From positions 620,001 through 684,000 of the forward strand of contig CAVTFN010000003.1 in the NCBI GenBank assembly GCA_963734065.1: a DNA stretch of 64,000 bases. Direction: 5' to 3'. Shown in pieces: positions 7,936-16,216 of this stretch. How positions within the stretch are numbered: position 1 is the stretch's first letter; the number at the start of each line of letters is the position of its first letter. The translations under genes were made by a program, and so were the position numbers. The notes below the pieces were generated by a model, which worked only from the letters and a program-made list of their open reading frames with translations, did not search any database and was not told where the DNA came from. This stretch comes from DATBLE01 sp963734065 (GTDB taxonomy: Bacteria > Actinomycetota > Thermoleophilia > Gaiellales > Gaiellaceae).

Positions 7936-9573
7936 GTGACGACCGCGCCGACCGCGTCTTCTGTTGCTGCCAAGGCTTCGGGTTTGGTGCTGCTGACCTT
8001 GGCGTCGGCGCAGTTCGTGATGGCGCTAGACATGACGGTGATGAACACGGCGATCGCAACGGTCGCCAAGGACGTCGGGACCGATGTGAGTGGGATCCAG
8101 TTGGCGATCACGCTGTACACGCTGGTGATGGCGTCTTTCATGATCACCGGCGGCAGGGTCGGTGAGATCATCGGCCGAAAGCGTGCGTTCACGATCGGGT
8201 GCATCGTCTACGCGTGCGGATCGCTGACGACGGCGCTGTCTCACAGCCTGACGGTGTTGATCATCGGCTGGTCGTTCCTGGAGGGTTTCGGCGCGGTGTT
8301 GATCTTTCCGGCGATCGTCGCGCTGGTCGCCTCGAACTTCGGAAAGCCCGACCGGCCGCGCGCGTACGGGCTGGTGGCGGCTGCGGGCGCGATGGCGGCT
8401 GCTGTGGGGCCGGTGATCGGCGGCTTCTTCACGACCTATGCCTCGTGGCGGTGGGTGTTCGTCAGCGAGGTGCTGATCGTGATGGTGATCCTCGCCTTGG
8501 CTCGGCGGGTGAACGACACACCGGCCGAGAAGGGCGCCAGGCTCGACCTGGTCGGCACCGGGCTGTCGGCGGCCGGCCTCGGGCTGATCGTGATTGGCAT
8601 CCTCAAGTCGGGTGCGTGGGGGTTCGTGGGGGCCAAGCCGGGTGCTCCCGAGTGGCTCGGGCTCTCGCCGGTGATCTGGCTCGTATTCGCGGGCGGTGTG
8701 GTCGTGGGCCTGTTCGTGATGTGGGAGAACCGGCGGATCGCACGCGGCGAGGCTGCGCTGATCGATCCGAAGATGCTGCGGAACATCCAGCTGCGCGACG
8801 GCGTCACCTCGTTCTTCTTCCTGTTCCTGGTGCAGGCCGGGATCTTCTTCGTCGTTCCGTTGTTCCTGTCGGTTGCGCTCGGCCTGTCGGCGGTCGCGAC
8901 GGGCGTGCATCTGCTGCCGCTCTCGCTGATGTTGCTGCTCTTCGCCGCCGGAGTTCCCAAGGTGTTCCCGAATGCGAACCCGCGGCGGGTCATCCGCCTC
9001 GGCTTCATCGCCATGTTCGGCGGGCTCGTGCTCCTGGTCGCCTTGCTCGACTACGGCGCCGGAGCGGAGATCGTTACCTGGCCGTTGCTGCTCGCGGGTG
9101 CCGGGATCGGCTCGATCGCCTCCCAGCTGGGGGCCGTGACCGTGTCGGCGGTGCCCGACGAGCAGAGCGGCGAGGTCGGCGGAATCCAGAACACCGGGAC
9201 ACAGCTGGGCGCGTCGATCGGCACCGCATTAGCGGGCGCCGTCCTCATCTCCGCGCTGACCGCCTCGTTCCTCACCGGTGTCCAGAACAACCCGGCTGTC
9301 CCCGACCGCGTCGCCAACCAGGCACAGACGAATCTCGCCGGCGGCGTCCCGTTCATCTCCGACTCCGACCTCAAGGCCGCGCTCTCCGACGCGCACGTAT
9401 CGCGACGGACCGCCGACGCGATCGTGCAGACAAACGAGCAGAGCCGGATCGACGGGCTCCGCGTCGCCGTGTCGATCCTTGCACTCTTCGCGCTCATCGC
9501 CCTACTGTTCACCCGCGGCATCCCAACGCTGCAACCCGGCGCCCAAACCAAGCCCCGCTCACCACCTACATAA
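7936..9573 (+). CDS. MFS transporter, DHA2 family (EmrB/QacA type)
   Basis: A drug/proton antiporter-like permease of about 545 aa with some 14 hydrophobic helices. Family landmarks are visible: FVMALDMTVMNTAIATVAKD in helix 1, GGRVGEIIGRKRAF in loop 2-3, and GPVIGGFFTTYASWRWVF (antiporter motif C region plus the RW motif) in helices 5-6. An earlier GTG at 7900 would leave only 17 bp to the palindromic box, so I prefer GTG 7936. It is probably controlled by the LuxR regulator through box copy 4. Substrate unknown. Confidence 0.9.
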   Translation: MTTAPTASSVAAKASGLVLLTLASAQFVMALDMTVMNTAIATVAKDVGTDVSGIQLAITLYTLVMASFMITGGRVGEIIGRKRAFTIGCIVYACGSLTTALSHSLTVLIIGWSFLEGFGAVLIFPAIVALVASNFGKPDRPRAYGLVAAAGAMAAAVGPVIGGFFTTYASWRWVFVSEVLIVMVILALARRVNDTPAEKGARLDLVGTGLSAAGLGLIVIGILKSGAWGFVGAKPGAPEWLGLSPVIWLVFAGGVVVGLFVMWENRRIARGEAALIDPKMLRNIQLRDGVTSFFFLFLVQAGIFFVVPLFLSVALGLSAVATGVHLLPLSLMLLLFAAGVPKVFPNANPRRVIRLGFIAMFGGLVLLVALLDYGAGAEIVTWPLLLAGAGIGSIASQLGAVTVSAVPDEQSGEVGGIQNTGTQLGASIGTALAGAVLISALTASFLTGVQNNPAVPDRVANQAQTNLAGGVPFISDSDLKAALSDAHVSRRTADAIVQTNEQSRIDGLRVAVSILALFALIALLFTRGIPTLQPGAQTKPRSPPT

Positions 9574-9631
9574 GCCGACGTTCTGCTGCTTCTGCGCGGC
9601 TTCGCTAACAGAAGCATCCCCGCCTCGCGAG

Positions 9632-9760
9632 CAGCGCGAGACCGTGACCGTGCTCCCCTGCGACGTCTCCGGCCGGATTGAAGACGATCGTCGGGGGCAG
9701 CGTAGAGAAGTTCGTAGGCGATGCGGTGATGGCGGTTGCCGGGCGTGCCGGTCGCACGAT
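9632..9760 (+). pseudogene. Decayed class III nucleotide cyclase fragment
   Basis: Two cyclase signatures lie close together in different frames. One is ETVTVLPCDVSG at 9638-9673, matching the start of the catalytic domain (usually VTVLFxDxxGST). The other is GGSVEKFVGDAVMAV, whose GTA-GAG begins at 9702, matching the metal-binding loop seen in the two intact cyclases of this window (VEKYIGDAVMALFG, LEKYIGDAVMAVFG). Normally about 50 residues separate them, so the fragment has an internal deletion and a frameshift. It is a relic, not a gene. Confidence 0.6.
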
Positions 9761-9768
9761 GGCGGGGG

Positions 9769-9827
9769 CCGGGCTAACTCGCCTGGGCCAATGACAGTCC
9801 GGGCTAACTCGCCTGGGCCATTGACAG
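9769..9827. repeat. Tandem 29-bp repeat, possible IS end
   Basis: Two copies of a 29-bp unit (CCGGGCTAACTCGCCTGGGC plus nATGACAG-type end) at 9769-9797 and 9799-9827, separated by one base and differing at one position. On the minus strand each begins TGTCA(A/T)TGGCCCAGG. Repeated units starting TGTCA near an end recall IS21-family terminal repeats. No transposase gene is here, so this could be a solo end left next to the disrupted cyclase. Confidence 0.45.
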
Positions 9828-9891
9828 ATGGGGTTCAGTTCGGAGCCGCCTCTCACGCCATCGCCTGGGAGAAAGGCAGCTCCGCCTGACT

Positions 9892-10227
9892 CTAGGCTTG
9901 CTCCTCGGACTCGGCTTGGAGCCGCTCGGCGATTTCAAGGTCGATGTCAAGCCCGTCGGCGATGTTGCCCAACGCCGAGGCGACGCGCACCGTCCCGACG
10001 ATCGGGGCCAATGCCGCAAGGACTCCCCGAATCTGCTCCGGATCGACGTCCAACTCGTCCGCGACGGCTAGGTTGAGGGCGTACGAGATCGCTGGAGCAT
10101 CGAGCGCCACGAGGGCTGCGATGCGTACGAGCAGGAGCGTCTCGGGCTCGAGGTTCGAAACCTTGATCGCGTCCGCGTGCATGCGCGCGAGCAGATCGAG
10201 TACCGGTGTTTCTGCGGCCTCTGCCAT
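9892..10227 (-). CDS. Carboxymuconolactone decarboxylase/AhpD-like protein (111 aa)
   Basis: The ATG at 10227 has AAGGAG upstream. The product is all-helical: MAEAAETPVLDLLARMHADA, NLEPETLLLVRIAALVALDAP, ISYALNLAVADELDVDPEQI, VGTVRVASALGNIADGL. This follows the CMD/AhpD fold in order, but the catalytic CxxC of AhpD peroxidases is absent. That suggests a CMD-type protein without thiol chemistry, possibly binding or regulatory. It stands alone on this strand between the IS-like repeat and the tRNA fragment. Confidence 0.65.
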   Translation of the reverse strand: MAEAAETPVLDLLARMHADAIKVSNLEPETLLLVRIAALVALDAPAISYALNLAVADELDVDPEQIRGVLAALAPIVGTVRVASALGNIADGLDIDLEIAERLQAESEEQA

Positions 10228-10375
10228 ACAAACTCCTTTCCTACGGTAACGACGGCCCGCCGGTCCGCCGATGACGACCTGTCCGGCGCCGACGACGACA
10301 TCCCGTTCTTCCAGGCCAACTGTCGCACGAGGTGTCGCGCACTGCAAACTTGCGGGCCAGCTAGGCCGTTCGCTG

Positions 10376-10422
10376 CCGGTCTCCAAAACCGTAGGCCGGG
10401 GGTTCGAGTCCCTCCGCCCCTG
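10376..10422 (+). pseudogene. 3' fragment of a tRNA-Trp-like gene (orphan att-like site)
   Basis: The sequence holds an anticodon arm with loop CTCCAAA (anticodon CCA), a T-arm GGGGG-TTCGAGT-CCCTC and the 3' acceptor strand CGCCCCT with discriminator G. The matching 5' acceptor strand (AGGGGCG) and a D-arm are missing upstream, and the anticodon stem has a terminal mismatch. A 3'-only tRNA copy is the usual footprint of an integrated element; the intact tRNA-Trp would then lie outside this window. Confidence 0.6.
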
Positions 10423-10439
10423 TAGCGTCAACGGCCCGA

Positions 10440-10814
10440 TTAACGGCGGGCGAGGCGGCGTCCGCTCTCGGTGTCCGGCGGCGTGTAGTTGAGCTCGTAG
10501 TGGTGGTAGAGGGCAGATTCGTCTGCCTGGGAAAGTTCCTCGCCGTGTTGTTCGATGTTCGGTGCGGACTTGATCTGCTCTTTCGTCACGGTCACCTGAA
10601 GCTCGTCGGGCCCGACCTTGATGCCGCCGAGCGGCACGAAGGTCAGGTGACGGCCGATGAAGCCCTCCTTGACGGTGCCGAACTGCGGCTCGTCGTTCTC
10701 CACGTCGACGTAGACGTCCTGGAGCTTCCCGATCCGCTCGCCGTCGCGATCGACCATCAGCTTGCCGTGCCACTCCGCGGCGTTCCAGTGCGCGGTCTCC
10801 TGTGGCTCAGTCAC
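10440..10814 (-). CDS. PRC-barrel domain protein
   Basis: A 124-aa protein starting at GTG 10814, with AGGAGG about 8 nt upstream. A PRC-barrel spans roughly residues 18-75 (MVDRDGERIGKLQDVYVD, QFGTVKEGFIGRHLTFVPL). The C-terminal part (IKSAPNIEQHGEELSQADESALYHHY) resembles the tails of PRC-barrel proteins in photosynthetic and stress contexts. Its start overlaps the stop of the STAS gene by 4 nt (GTGA), so the two are probably translationally coupled. Confidence 0.8.
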   Translation of the reverse strand: MTEPQETAHWNAAEWHGKLMVDRDGERIGKLQDVYVDVENDEPQFGTVKEGFIGRHLTFVPLGGIKVGPDELQVTVTKEQIKSAPNIEQHGEELSQADESALYHHYELNYTPPDTESGRRLARR

Positions 10815-11299
10815 CGTCCCCACCTCCTGGTGTTCTGCCCGTCTTGCAAGGCCTCCGCGGTGGAATGGACGCGATTGAGATGTTCGAGCACGCCCGTAAC
10901 CTCGAGGACGCGCTCGACTACCGGGGTCGTGCTGAGCACGAGGTTGAACGGACAATCCCTTTCGCTCGCTGCTTTCCTCGCGTTGACGAGCACCTTGATC
11001 GTCGAGGAGTCGATGAACTCCGCCGAGCTGAGGTCGACGATCAGATGCGAGCAGGTCGTCAGTGCCTCGCCCAGGGTGTCCTGAAGCTGGTCGGCGCTGC
11101 TGAGATCGTGCTCGCCGCCCAGAACGACCTCGGTCACGCCCGGCTCAGGGCAGCGGACTTCGGTGGTCGCTTCGTGCGCGGTGTGGGCTTCGTGCATCGC
11201 TCCCCCTGGATCGGCGACGCCGATCAGTTCGCGGGTGCCTTCTCCCGGTTGACCAGCCGACCGGCCCGCTGGCTCGATGTGCTCTGTCGGAACCGCCAT
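10811..11299 (-). CDS. STAS domain anti-anti-sigma factor-like protein
   Basis: 160 aa from an ATG preceded by GAGGAGGG. After a polar N-terminal region, residues 50-150 form a STAS domain: TEVVLGGEHDLSSADQLQDTL, then LIVDLSSAEFIDSSTIKVLV, in which the Ser-Ser of FIDSS is the site phosphorylated by partner kinases in SpoIIAA/RsbV. It probably antagonises an anti-sigma factor in a partner-switching stress pathway. No RsbW-type kinase lies adjacent. It is the first gene of a coupled pair with the PRC-barrel gene. Confidence 0.82.
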   Translation of the reverse strand: MAVPTEHIEPAGRSAGQPGEGTRELIGVADPGGAMHEAHTAHEATTEVRCPEPGVTEVVLGGEHDLSSADQLQDTLGEALTTCSHLIVDLSSAEFIDSSTIKVLVNARKAASERDCPFNLVLSTTPVVERVLEVTGVLEHLNRVHSTAEALQDGQNTRRWGR

Positions 11300-11715
11300 C
11301 ACCGCCCTCCTCGAAGTCAGATGAGACCCGTCGGGGTGGCTCTGGCGGGCTGCCACGTCACCCGGCCCGGTTCATGAGGGGCGGATCGCTCCCGGGGACG
11401 GCGCTTGTGTCCCCGGGGATCCACGGGGCCGATTTCGCTGAGGCACCGTAGGCCACCACTTTACCCTGATTCCACCGACAGAGCACGTTCCCGACACCGC
11501 GATTCGACCCCGCAGCGGACGGCATTCGAGTCGAGTGCCTGGCGAACGGCACGACCGTCACGATGCGAAAGAAGCTCGCGACACACTGAGAATAAGGGCG
11601 GGCCGCATACCCCACCGGCGGTGGAGAGGCAAATCAACCCGCAGGTGATCGGCCCGCCCGAAGCTCGGTTCGCCTGCGATGCCACCGTTCCTTCACCGGT
11701 CGCGTGATCCCGGCG
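11300..11715. other. Intergenic region without a convincing gene
   Basis: No open frame here has family features. A perfect 9-bp inverted repeat, GGGCGGGCC (11596-11604) and GGCCCGCCC (11651-11659), flanks 46 nt and may be a hairpin at the 3' end of the minus-strand gene that stops at 11716. A plus-strand frame ending at 11590 (DGIRVECLANGTTV..) has no start codon and may be a coding remnant. Confidence 0.4.
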
Positions 11716-12252
11716 TCAGAGGCCGTTCGCGAAGAGGTATCGCGGATGGGGCTGGACGTAGCCGCCCAGCTCGAGGACGATCTGTGCGTGGCGGGTCAGC
11801 GGGATCGCCCGCGCGTCGCCGTGCCAGCGCTTCCCACCGACGAAGGCGAGCACGGGCGCAGGTGTACGGAAGCCGGCGATGCGGTGCCGGCCGAGCGGCT
11901 GGCCCCACACGCGGAAGAGGTCGCCGACGGTGGCGCGGGTGCCGTGGCGAATCTCGATCACGCCCGTCGGGTCGCGCGTACGCAACGGATACGAGCACCG
12001 TCCGCCGCGCGCGACCCCGACGCCCGCCGGGACGAGCAGGACGCGCCGGCGGACGAAGAGCTCGACGTGGACGCCGAATCGGCGTCCGCCGTCCGGCGCG
12101 CAGCGGAAGCGGCCGACCGGCTCCCCCCGGAGCACGGCAGCGGGCGCCGCGCGGAGCCGGAAGCCGGGACCGACTCCGATCGGCCACGGCTTGACGTCCG
12201 GCGGCAGCGGCGGGCCGCCGAAGGCGAGCGCCACTGCCAGCGCGACGATCAC
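11716..12252 (-). CDS. Secreted hypothetical protein
   Basis: 178 aa starting at GTG 12252, which overlaps the stop of the preceding gene (GTGA). A short hydrophobic N-terminus (VIVALAVALAFGGPP) looks like a weak signal peptide. The remainder is beta-rich with Arg/Gly/Pro content: an Ig-like pattern (LRGEPVGRFRCAPDGGRRFGVHVELFVRRRVLLVPAGVGV) and a conserved-looking C-terminus (HAQIVLELGGYVQPHPRYLF). Probably exported and acting with its membrane-anchored partner. No family named. Confidence 0.55.
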   Translation of the reverse strand: MIVALAVALAFGGPPLPPDVKPWPIGVGPGFRLRAAPAAVLRGEPVGRFRCAPDGGRRFGVHVELFVRRRVLLVPAGVGVARGGRCSYPLRTRDPTGVIEIRHGTRATVGDLFRVWGQPLGRHRIAGFRTPAPVLAFVGGKRWHGDARAIPLTRHAQIVLELGGYVQPHPRYLFANGL

Positions 12253-12863
12253 GCCGGCCTCCGCCGCCTGGCCCGGGCGAGGACGAACCCGATCGCACCG
12301 AGCGCTGCGACGGCCGCCACGCCGACGACGGCCCAGACCCAGGCCGGCAAGCCGCCGCCCGCCGAGGAGGAGACCACCGTCTGGCTGCCGCCCTGCTCTC
12401 CTCCGGCCAGGTCGCGCACGAGCACCGCTGCGGTGCGGACGAGGCCGTCGGTACCCCGCCCGACCTTCGCGTCCTGAACAGAGCGGTCCGCGATCAGCTT
12501 CCCCCGCTGGGAGAGCGCCGCCCCCTGGGGCATGACCACGAGGAGCTTGCCGCTGTACAGGAACTGCAGCTCGGCTCCGAGGAAGCGCGCGTAGTACAGC
12601 GGGTTGCCGAACAGCGTCGGCACGCCCCCGAGGTCGCCCTTCGTCGCGATCACCGCGACCTTGATCGCCTTCCCGTTTGCGCGCGACGCACGGACGGCGT
12701 CCCGGAGCTCCGCCGCGGCCGCGGGAGAGACGGGTTCGTACGGGAGGAAGACGTCGCCCGTGTAGAGCATGTCGCTGGCGGGGTCGGCGTCCGCCCGAGC
12801 TTCCACCGCGAGCCCGGCGGCCAGAGCCGCCGCCAGCGCGATCAGGCACCCGAGGCGAGCCAC
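12249..12863 (-). CDS. Membrane-anchored exported protein, unknown function
   Basis: 204 aa with an N-terminal signal peptide (IALAAALAAGLAVEARA), an extracytoplasmic domain of about 120 residues, a Ser/Gly linker and a C-terminal TM helix (PAWVWAVVGVAAVAALGAIGFVLA) followed by RARRRR. The domain (AIKVAVIATKGDLGGVPTLFGNPLYYARFLGAEL) resembles a Rossmann-like or TPM-like fold. The start is GTG with TATCCT 6 nt upstream (12870-12875), suggesting a leaderless transcript. It forms a coupled pair with the secreted protein. Confidence 0.65.
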   Translation of the reverse strand: MARLGCLIALAAALAAGLAVEARADADPASDMLYTGDVFLPYEPVSPAAAAELRDAVRASRANGKAIKVAVIATKGDLGGVPTLFGNPLYYARFLGAELQFLYSGKLLVVMPQGAALSQRGKLIADRSVQDAKVGRGTDGLVRTAAVLVRDLAGGEQGGSQTVVSSSAGGGLPAWVWAVVGVAAVAALGAIGFVLARARRRRPA

Positions 12864-12895
12864 CGGATGAGGATACGGGGCTACCGCTCGATCAG

Positions 12896-13144
12896 ATGCT
12901 TCACCTCGAACGACTCGGACGGCGGCGGGCCTCCCTCGATCGCGGACTGGAGAATGACATCATCCGCGCGGTGGCCGCCCAAGCCCAGCGCCGGGCGCTC
13001 GGTGCGCTCTTCGCGGTGCTCGCGCTCGCGTTCGGCGGAATCGCCGCCGCCGCCGGCGCCGCAGGGCAGTGGGTGATCCTCGTCGCCGCCGCGGCGCTGG
13101 CGCTCTGGATGGCCGGACTGGCGCTCAGAGCCCTCCGGCACTGA
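12896..13144 (+). CDS. Small two-TM membrane protein (82 aa)
   Basis: Starts MLHLERLGRRRASLDRGLEN, a basic amphipathic N-terminus, followed by two hydrophobic helices (residues 38-55 and 58-76) and a short basic end. The ATG at 12896 is the first in frame with host-like codons; longer upstream frames are Arg/Pro-rich noise. It lies 39 bp before the sigma factor on the same strand and could be co-transcribed with it. A membrane anchor for regulation is possible but unproven. Confidence 0.55.
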   Translation: MLHLERLGRRRASLDRGLENDIIRAVAAQAQRRALGALFAVLALAFGGIAAAAGAAGQWVILVAAAALALWMAGLALRALRH

Positions 13145-13183
13145 GGAATCCGCCGAGCCGCACCGTATTCTCTAGCCCGACCC

Positions 13184-13969
13184 TTGGCCGAAGACATCAA
13201 GCCCCTCTGGCGCGAGTACAGGAAGCACGGCGATCGCACGGTCCGCGACCGCCTGATCCTCACCTACGCGCCGCTCGTGAAATTCGTCGCCGGCCGGCTC
13301 GGCAGCGGCCTGCCCGCGCATGTCGACGAGGGCGACCTCGTCTCGTACGGGCTGCTCGGCCTGATCGGCGCGATCGAGCGCTACGACCCCGACCGCGACG
13401 TGAAGTTCGAGACCTACGCGATCGCACGGATCAAGGGCGCGATCATCGACGAGCTACGCGCCATGGACTGGGTGCCGCGGTCGGTGCGGTCGCGCGCCCG
13501 CGACATCGAGCGCGCGATCGCCGTGCTCGAGGCCAAGCTCCACCGGGCTCCGACCGACGAGGAGATCGCCGAGAAGCTGGGGATCACGACGGAGGACCTC
13601 GACGACAGCCTCACGGACATCTCCCGCTCGTCGATCGCCGCGCTCGACGAGCTGTGGACGGTGTCCTCGGGCAGCGGCGACCAGGTCTCGCTGATCGACA
13701 CGATCGAGGACACCTCCGGCCCGCAGCCGTCGCACGCGCTCGACCAGACCGAGATGCGCGAGGCGCTCGGCGAGTCGATCGCCCATCTCCCGGAGCGCGA
13801 GAAGCTCGTGATCACCCTCTACTACTACGAGGAGCTCACGCTGCGCGAGATCGGCGAGGTGCTGGGCGTCACCGAGTCGCGCGTCTCGCAGCTGCACACG
13901 AAGGCGATCCTGCGCCTGAAGGCGCACTTGGCCGGCACGGCGGCTGCGCACGTGCCGGCTGCCGACTAG
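13184..13969 (+). CDS. FliA/WhiG-family alternative sigma factor
   Basis: 261 aa from TTG 13184. Region 2 includes LVKFVAGRLGSGLPAHVDEGDLVSYG and FETYAIARIKGAIIDELRAMDWVPRS, the region 2.2-2.4 signature of the sigma-28 group; region 3 follows (APTDEEIAEKLGI). Region 4 carries the HTH LTLREIGEVLGVTESRVSQLHTKAI. In flagellated bacteria such factors drive motility genes and in Streptomyces (WhiG) sporulation. No flagellar genes are nearby. A TATTCT hexamer at 13166-13171 may be its own -10 box. Confidence 0.9.
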   Translation: MAEDIKPLWREYRKHGDRTVRDRLILTYAPLVKFVAGRLGSGLPAHVDEGDLVSYGLLGLIGAIERYDPDRDVKFETYAIARIKGAIIDELRAMDWVPRSVRSRARDIERAIAVLEAKLHRAPTDEEIAEKLGITTEDLDDSLTDISRSSIAALDELWTVSSGSGDQVSLIDTIEDTSGPQPSHALDQTEMREALGESIAHLPEREKLVITLYYYEELTLREIGEVLGVTESRVSQLHTKAILRLKAHLAGTAAAHVPAAD

Positions 13970-13974
13970 GTGTA

Positions 13975-14058
13975 GGGACTGACCCCGCAGGGGTCTGTCC
14001 CACAGAGACCGCAGCGAGCCCAGCCTTCAGGGTCAGACCCCTGCAGGGTCAGACCCTT
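13975..14058. repeat. Composite palindromic repeat R1
   Basis: Contains GGGACTGACCCC-GCA-GGGGTCTGTCCC, then about 28 nt, then two GGGTCAGACCC palindromes separated by CTGCA. The same arrangement recurs at 18653 and 47544, with a half element at 52280. Here it lies between the sigma factor and the EF-G paralogue and could fold into strong hairpins, possibly terminating the sigma factor transcript. Confidence 0.75.
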
Positions 14059-14105
14059 GGTGGGCGATACGATCGGCCTGACATCGACCGAGGAGTTTCG
14101 CGCGC

Positions 14106-16157
14106 ATGCCTGCTCAGGAGCCTGGAAAGATCCGCAACGTCGCCGTCGTCGGCCACCGGGGCACGGGAAAGACCTCGCTCGTCGAGGCGCTGCTGTTCCA
14201 GTCGGGTGCGGTCAACCGGCTCGGGACGGTCGAGCAGGGGACGACCGTCTCCGACTGGGACGAGGACGAGAACCGGCGTCAGATGTCCCTCTCGGCCTCT
14301 CTGTGCCACTGCGAGTGGCAGGAGCGGAAGATCAACCTGATCGACGCTCCCGGCGATGCCGGCTTCCAGGGGGACACGATTGCCGCGCTGCGCGTCGTCG
14401 AGGGCGAGCTGGTCGTCGTCAGCGGGGTGATGGGCGTCGAGGTCGGGACGGGGCGGACCTGGCACCGCGGCGAGGACGGGCACGTCGCTCGCGTGGTCGT
14501 CGTCAACATGCTCGACCGCGAGCGGGCCGACTTCTTCCGGGCGCTGGAGGGCGTGCGCTCCCAGCTCTCCTCGAACTGCGTCGCCGTCCACATCCCGATC
14601 GGCGTCGAGCACGAGCTCACCGGCATCGTCGACGTCCTGCACATGTGCGCGTACATGAGCCCGGACGGGCAGCGCGAAGGGGCACGCACGGAGATCCCGG
14701 CGGAGATGGCCGATCAGGCGGCGGAGTACCGGGAGAAGCTCCTCGACGCCGTGGTCGAGACCGACGAGGGGCTGATGGAGCGCTACCTCGACGGCCAGGA
14801 GCTGTCCGACGAGGAGGTGGCGAAGGCGCTCAAGGACGCGGTCACGCGCGGCGAGGTCTTCCCGGTGGCTGCTGCCGTCGCCACGAAGAACCTGGGCACG
14901 ACGGCGTTGCTCGACCTGCTCGTCGAGGGCGTCCCGAGCCCCGCCAAGAAAGGCCCGCCGATCGAGATCGAGGGTGCCGCGACCGCCGCCTTCGTCTTCA
15001 AGACGATCGCCGACCCCTTCGCCGGCCGGATCAACGTCTTCCGCGTCCTCGAGGGAACGATCACGACCGACACGACGCTGGCCAACCAGCGCGAGCACTC
15101 CAAGGAGCGGATGGGCTCGCTGCTCGTCCTCCAGGGGAAGGAGCACACGCCGGCCGACGCGTTCGGCGAGGGCGACCTCGGCGCCGTCGCGAAGCTGAAG
15201 GACGTGATGACCGGCGACCTCCTGGTCGACAAGGAAGTCCAGGTCGAGCTCCCGCGCCTCGACTTCCCCGAGCCGGTGATGAGCTTCGCAATCACGCCGA
15301 AGGCAAAAGGTGAAGAGGAGAAATTGGGCCAGGCGCTGCGGCGGCTGACCGAGGAGGACCCGACCCTCGTCATGCGCCGCGACCAGCAGACGGGCGAGCA
15401 GCTGCTCGCCGGCCTCTCGCAGATGCACGTCGAGGTGGCGGTCGAGCGGCTCAAGCGGCGCTTCGGCGTCGAGGTCGAGCTGCACCAGCCGCGCGTCCCG
15501 TACCTGGAGACGATCCGGTCCGAGTCTCGGGCGCAGGGGAAGTACAAGAAGCAGACGGGCGGCCGCGGCCAGTACGGCGACGCCACGATCGTCCTCGAGC
15601 CGATCGCGGAAGGGGTCGGCTACGAGTTCGTGGACAAGATCGTCGGCGGCGTGATCCCGCAGGGCTTCCGGCCCGCGGTGAACAAGGGCATCCAGGAGGC
15701 GATGCAGCACGGCGAGCTCGCTGGCGCCCCCGTCCAGGGCGTCCGCGTGTTGCTCGTCGACGGCTCGTACCACACGGTCGACTCGTCGGAGATGGCGTTC
15801 AAGATTGCCGGCTCGATGGCGTTCAAGGCCGCGTACGAGAAGGCCAGGCCGGTGCTGCTCGAGCCGATCATGGAGGTCGAGGTGACCGTCCCCGACGATA
15901 CCGTCGGCGCGGTCAACGGCGACCTGAACTCGCGGCGGGGCCGTCTGCAGGGGATGGAGCCGGTCGGCGGGATGACCTCGATCAAGGCCGAGGTGCCGAT
16001 GGCGGAGATCCTCACGTACTCACAGGCGCTGACCTCGCTGACGGGAGGGCGCGGCGACTACCACATGCATTTCCTCCGCTACGACGAGGTGCCGACGCAC
16101 ATCGCGCAGAAGATCATCGAGGAGACGAAGAAGGCCCGCGAGGAAGAGAAGGTCTAG
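14106..16157 (+). CDS. EF-G-like translational GTPase paralogue
   Basis: 683 aa with all five EF-G domains in order and a GAGGAG site upstream. Compared with canonical EF-G, the P-loop is GHRGTGKTS (usually GHIDAGKTT). The DTPGH motif is DAPGD, so the catalytic His is an Asp. NKMD is NMLD, so the guanine-contacting Lys is a Met. Domain IV retains a recognisable KKQTGGRGQYGDATI region. This matches the FusA2/EF-G-like branch of unknown role rather than the housekeeping factor, which would sit beside tuf and rpsL/G. A ribosome-associated stress or recycling function is inference. Confidence 0.85.
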   Translation: MPAQEPGKIRNVAVVGHRGTGKTSLVEALLFQSGAVNRLGTVEQGTTVSDWDEDENRRQMSLSASLCHCEWQERKINLIDAPGDAGFQGDTIAALRVVEGELVVVSGVMGVEVGTGRTWHRGEDGHVARVVVVNMLDRERADFFRALEGVRSQLSSNCVAVHIPIGVEHELTGIVDVLHMCAYMSPDGQREGARTEIPAEMADQAAEYREKLLDAVVETDEGLMERYLDGQELSDEEVAKALKDAVTRGEVFPVAAAVATKNLGTTALLDLLVEGVPSPAKKGPPIEIEGAATAAFVFKTIADPFAGRINVFRVLEGTITTDTTLANQREHSKERMGSLLVLQGKEHTPADAFGEGDLGAVAKLKDVMTGDLLVDKEVQVELPRLDFPEPVMSFAITPKAKGEEEKLGQALRRLTEEDPTLVMRRDQQTGEQLLAGLSQMHVEVAVERLKRRFGVEVELHQPRVPYLETIRSESRAQGKYKKQTGGRGQYGDATIVLEPIAEGVGYEFVDKIVGGVIPQGFRPAVNKGIQEAMQHGELAGAPVQGVRVLLVDGSYHTVDSSEMAFKIAGSMAFKAAYEKARPVLLEPIMEVEVTVPDDTVGAVNGDLNSRRGRLQGMEPVGGMTSIKAEVPMAEILTYSQALTSLTGGRGDYHMHFLRYDEVPTHIAQKIIEETKKAREEEKV

Positions 16158-16216
16158 GAGAACGCTTCGCGTTCCCCTAGTGAAAAACCCTGCACCTCGC
16201 CTATAGTTGGCGAGCC

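Noticed and set aside
10328..10422. Complete tRNA-Trp
   Set aside because: No 5' acceptor strand or D-arm can be paired upstream; only the 3' fragment is supported.
11358..11615. 85-aa minus-strand frame
   Set aside because: No ribosome site, no family features, and composition unlike real genes nearby; left as intergenic.
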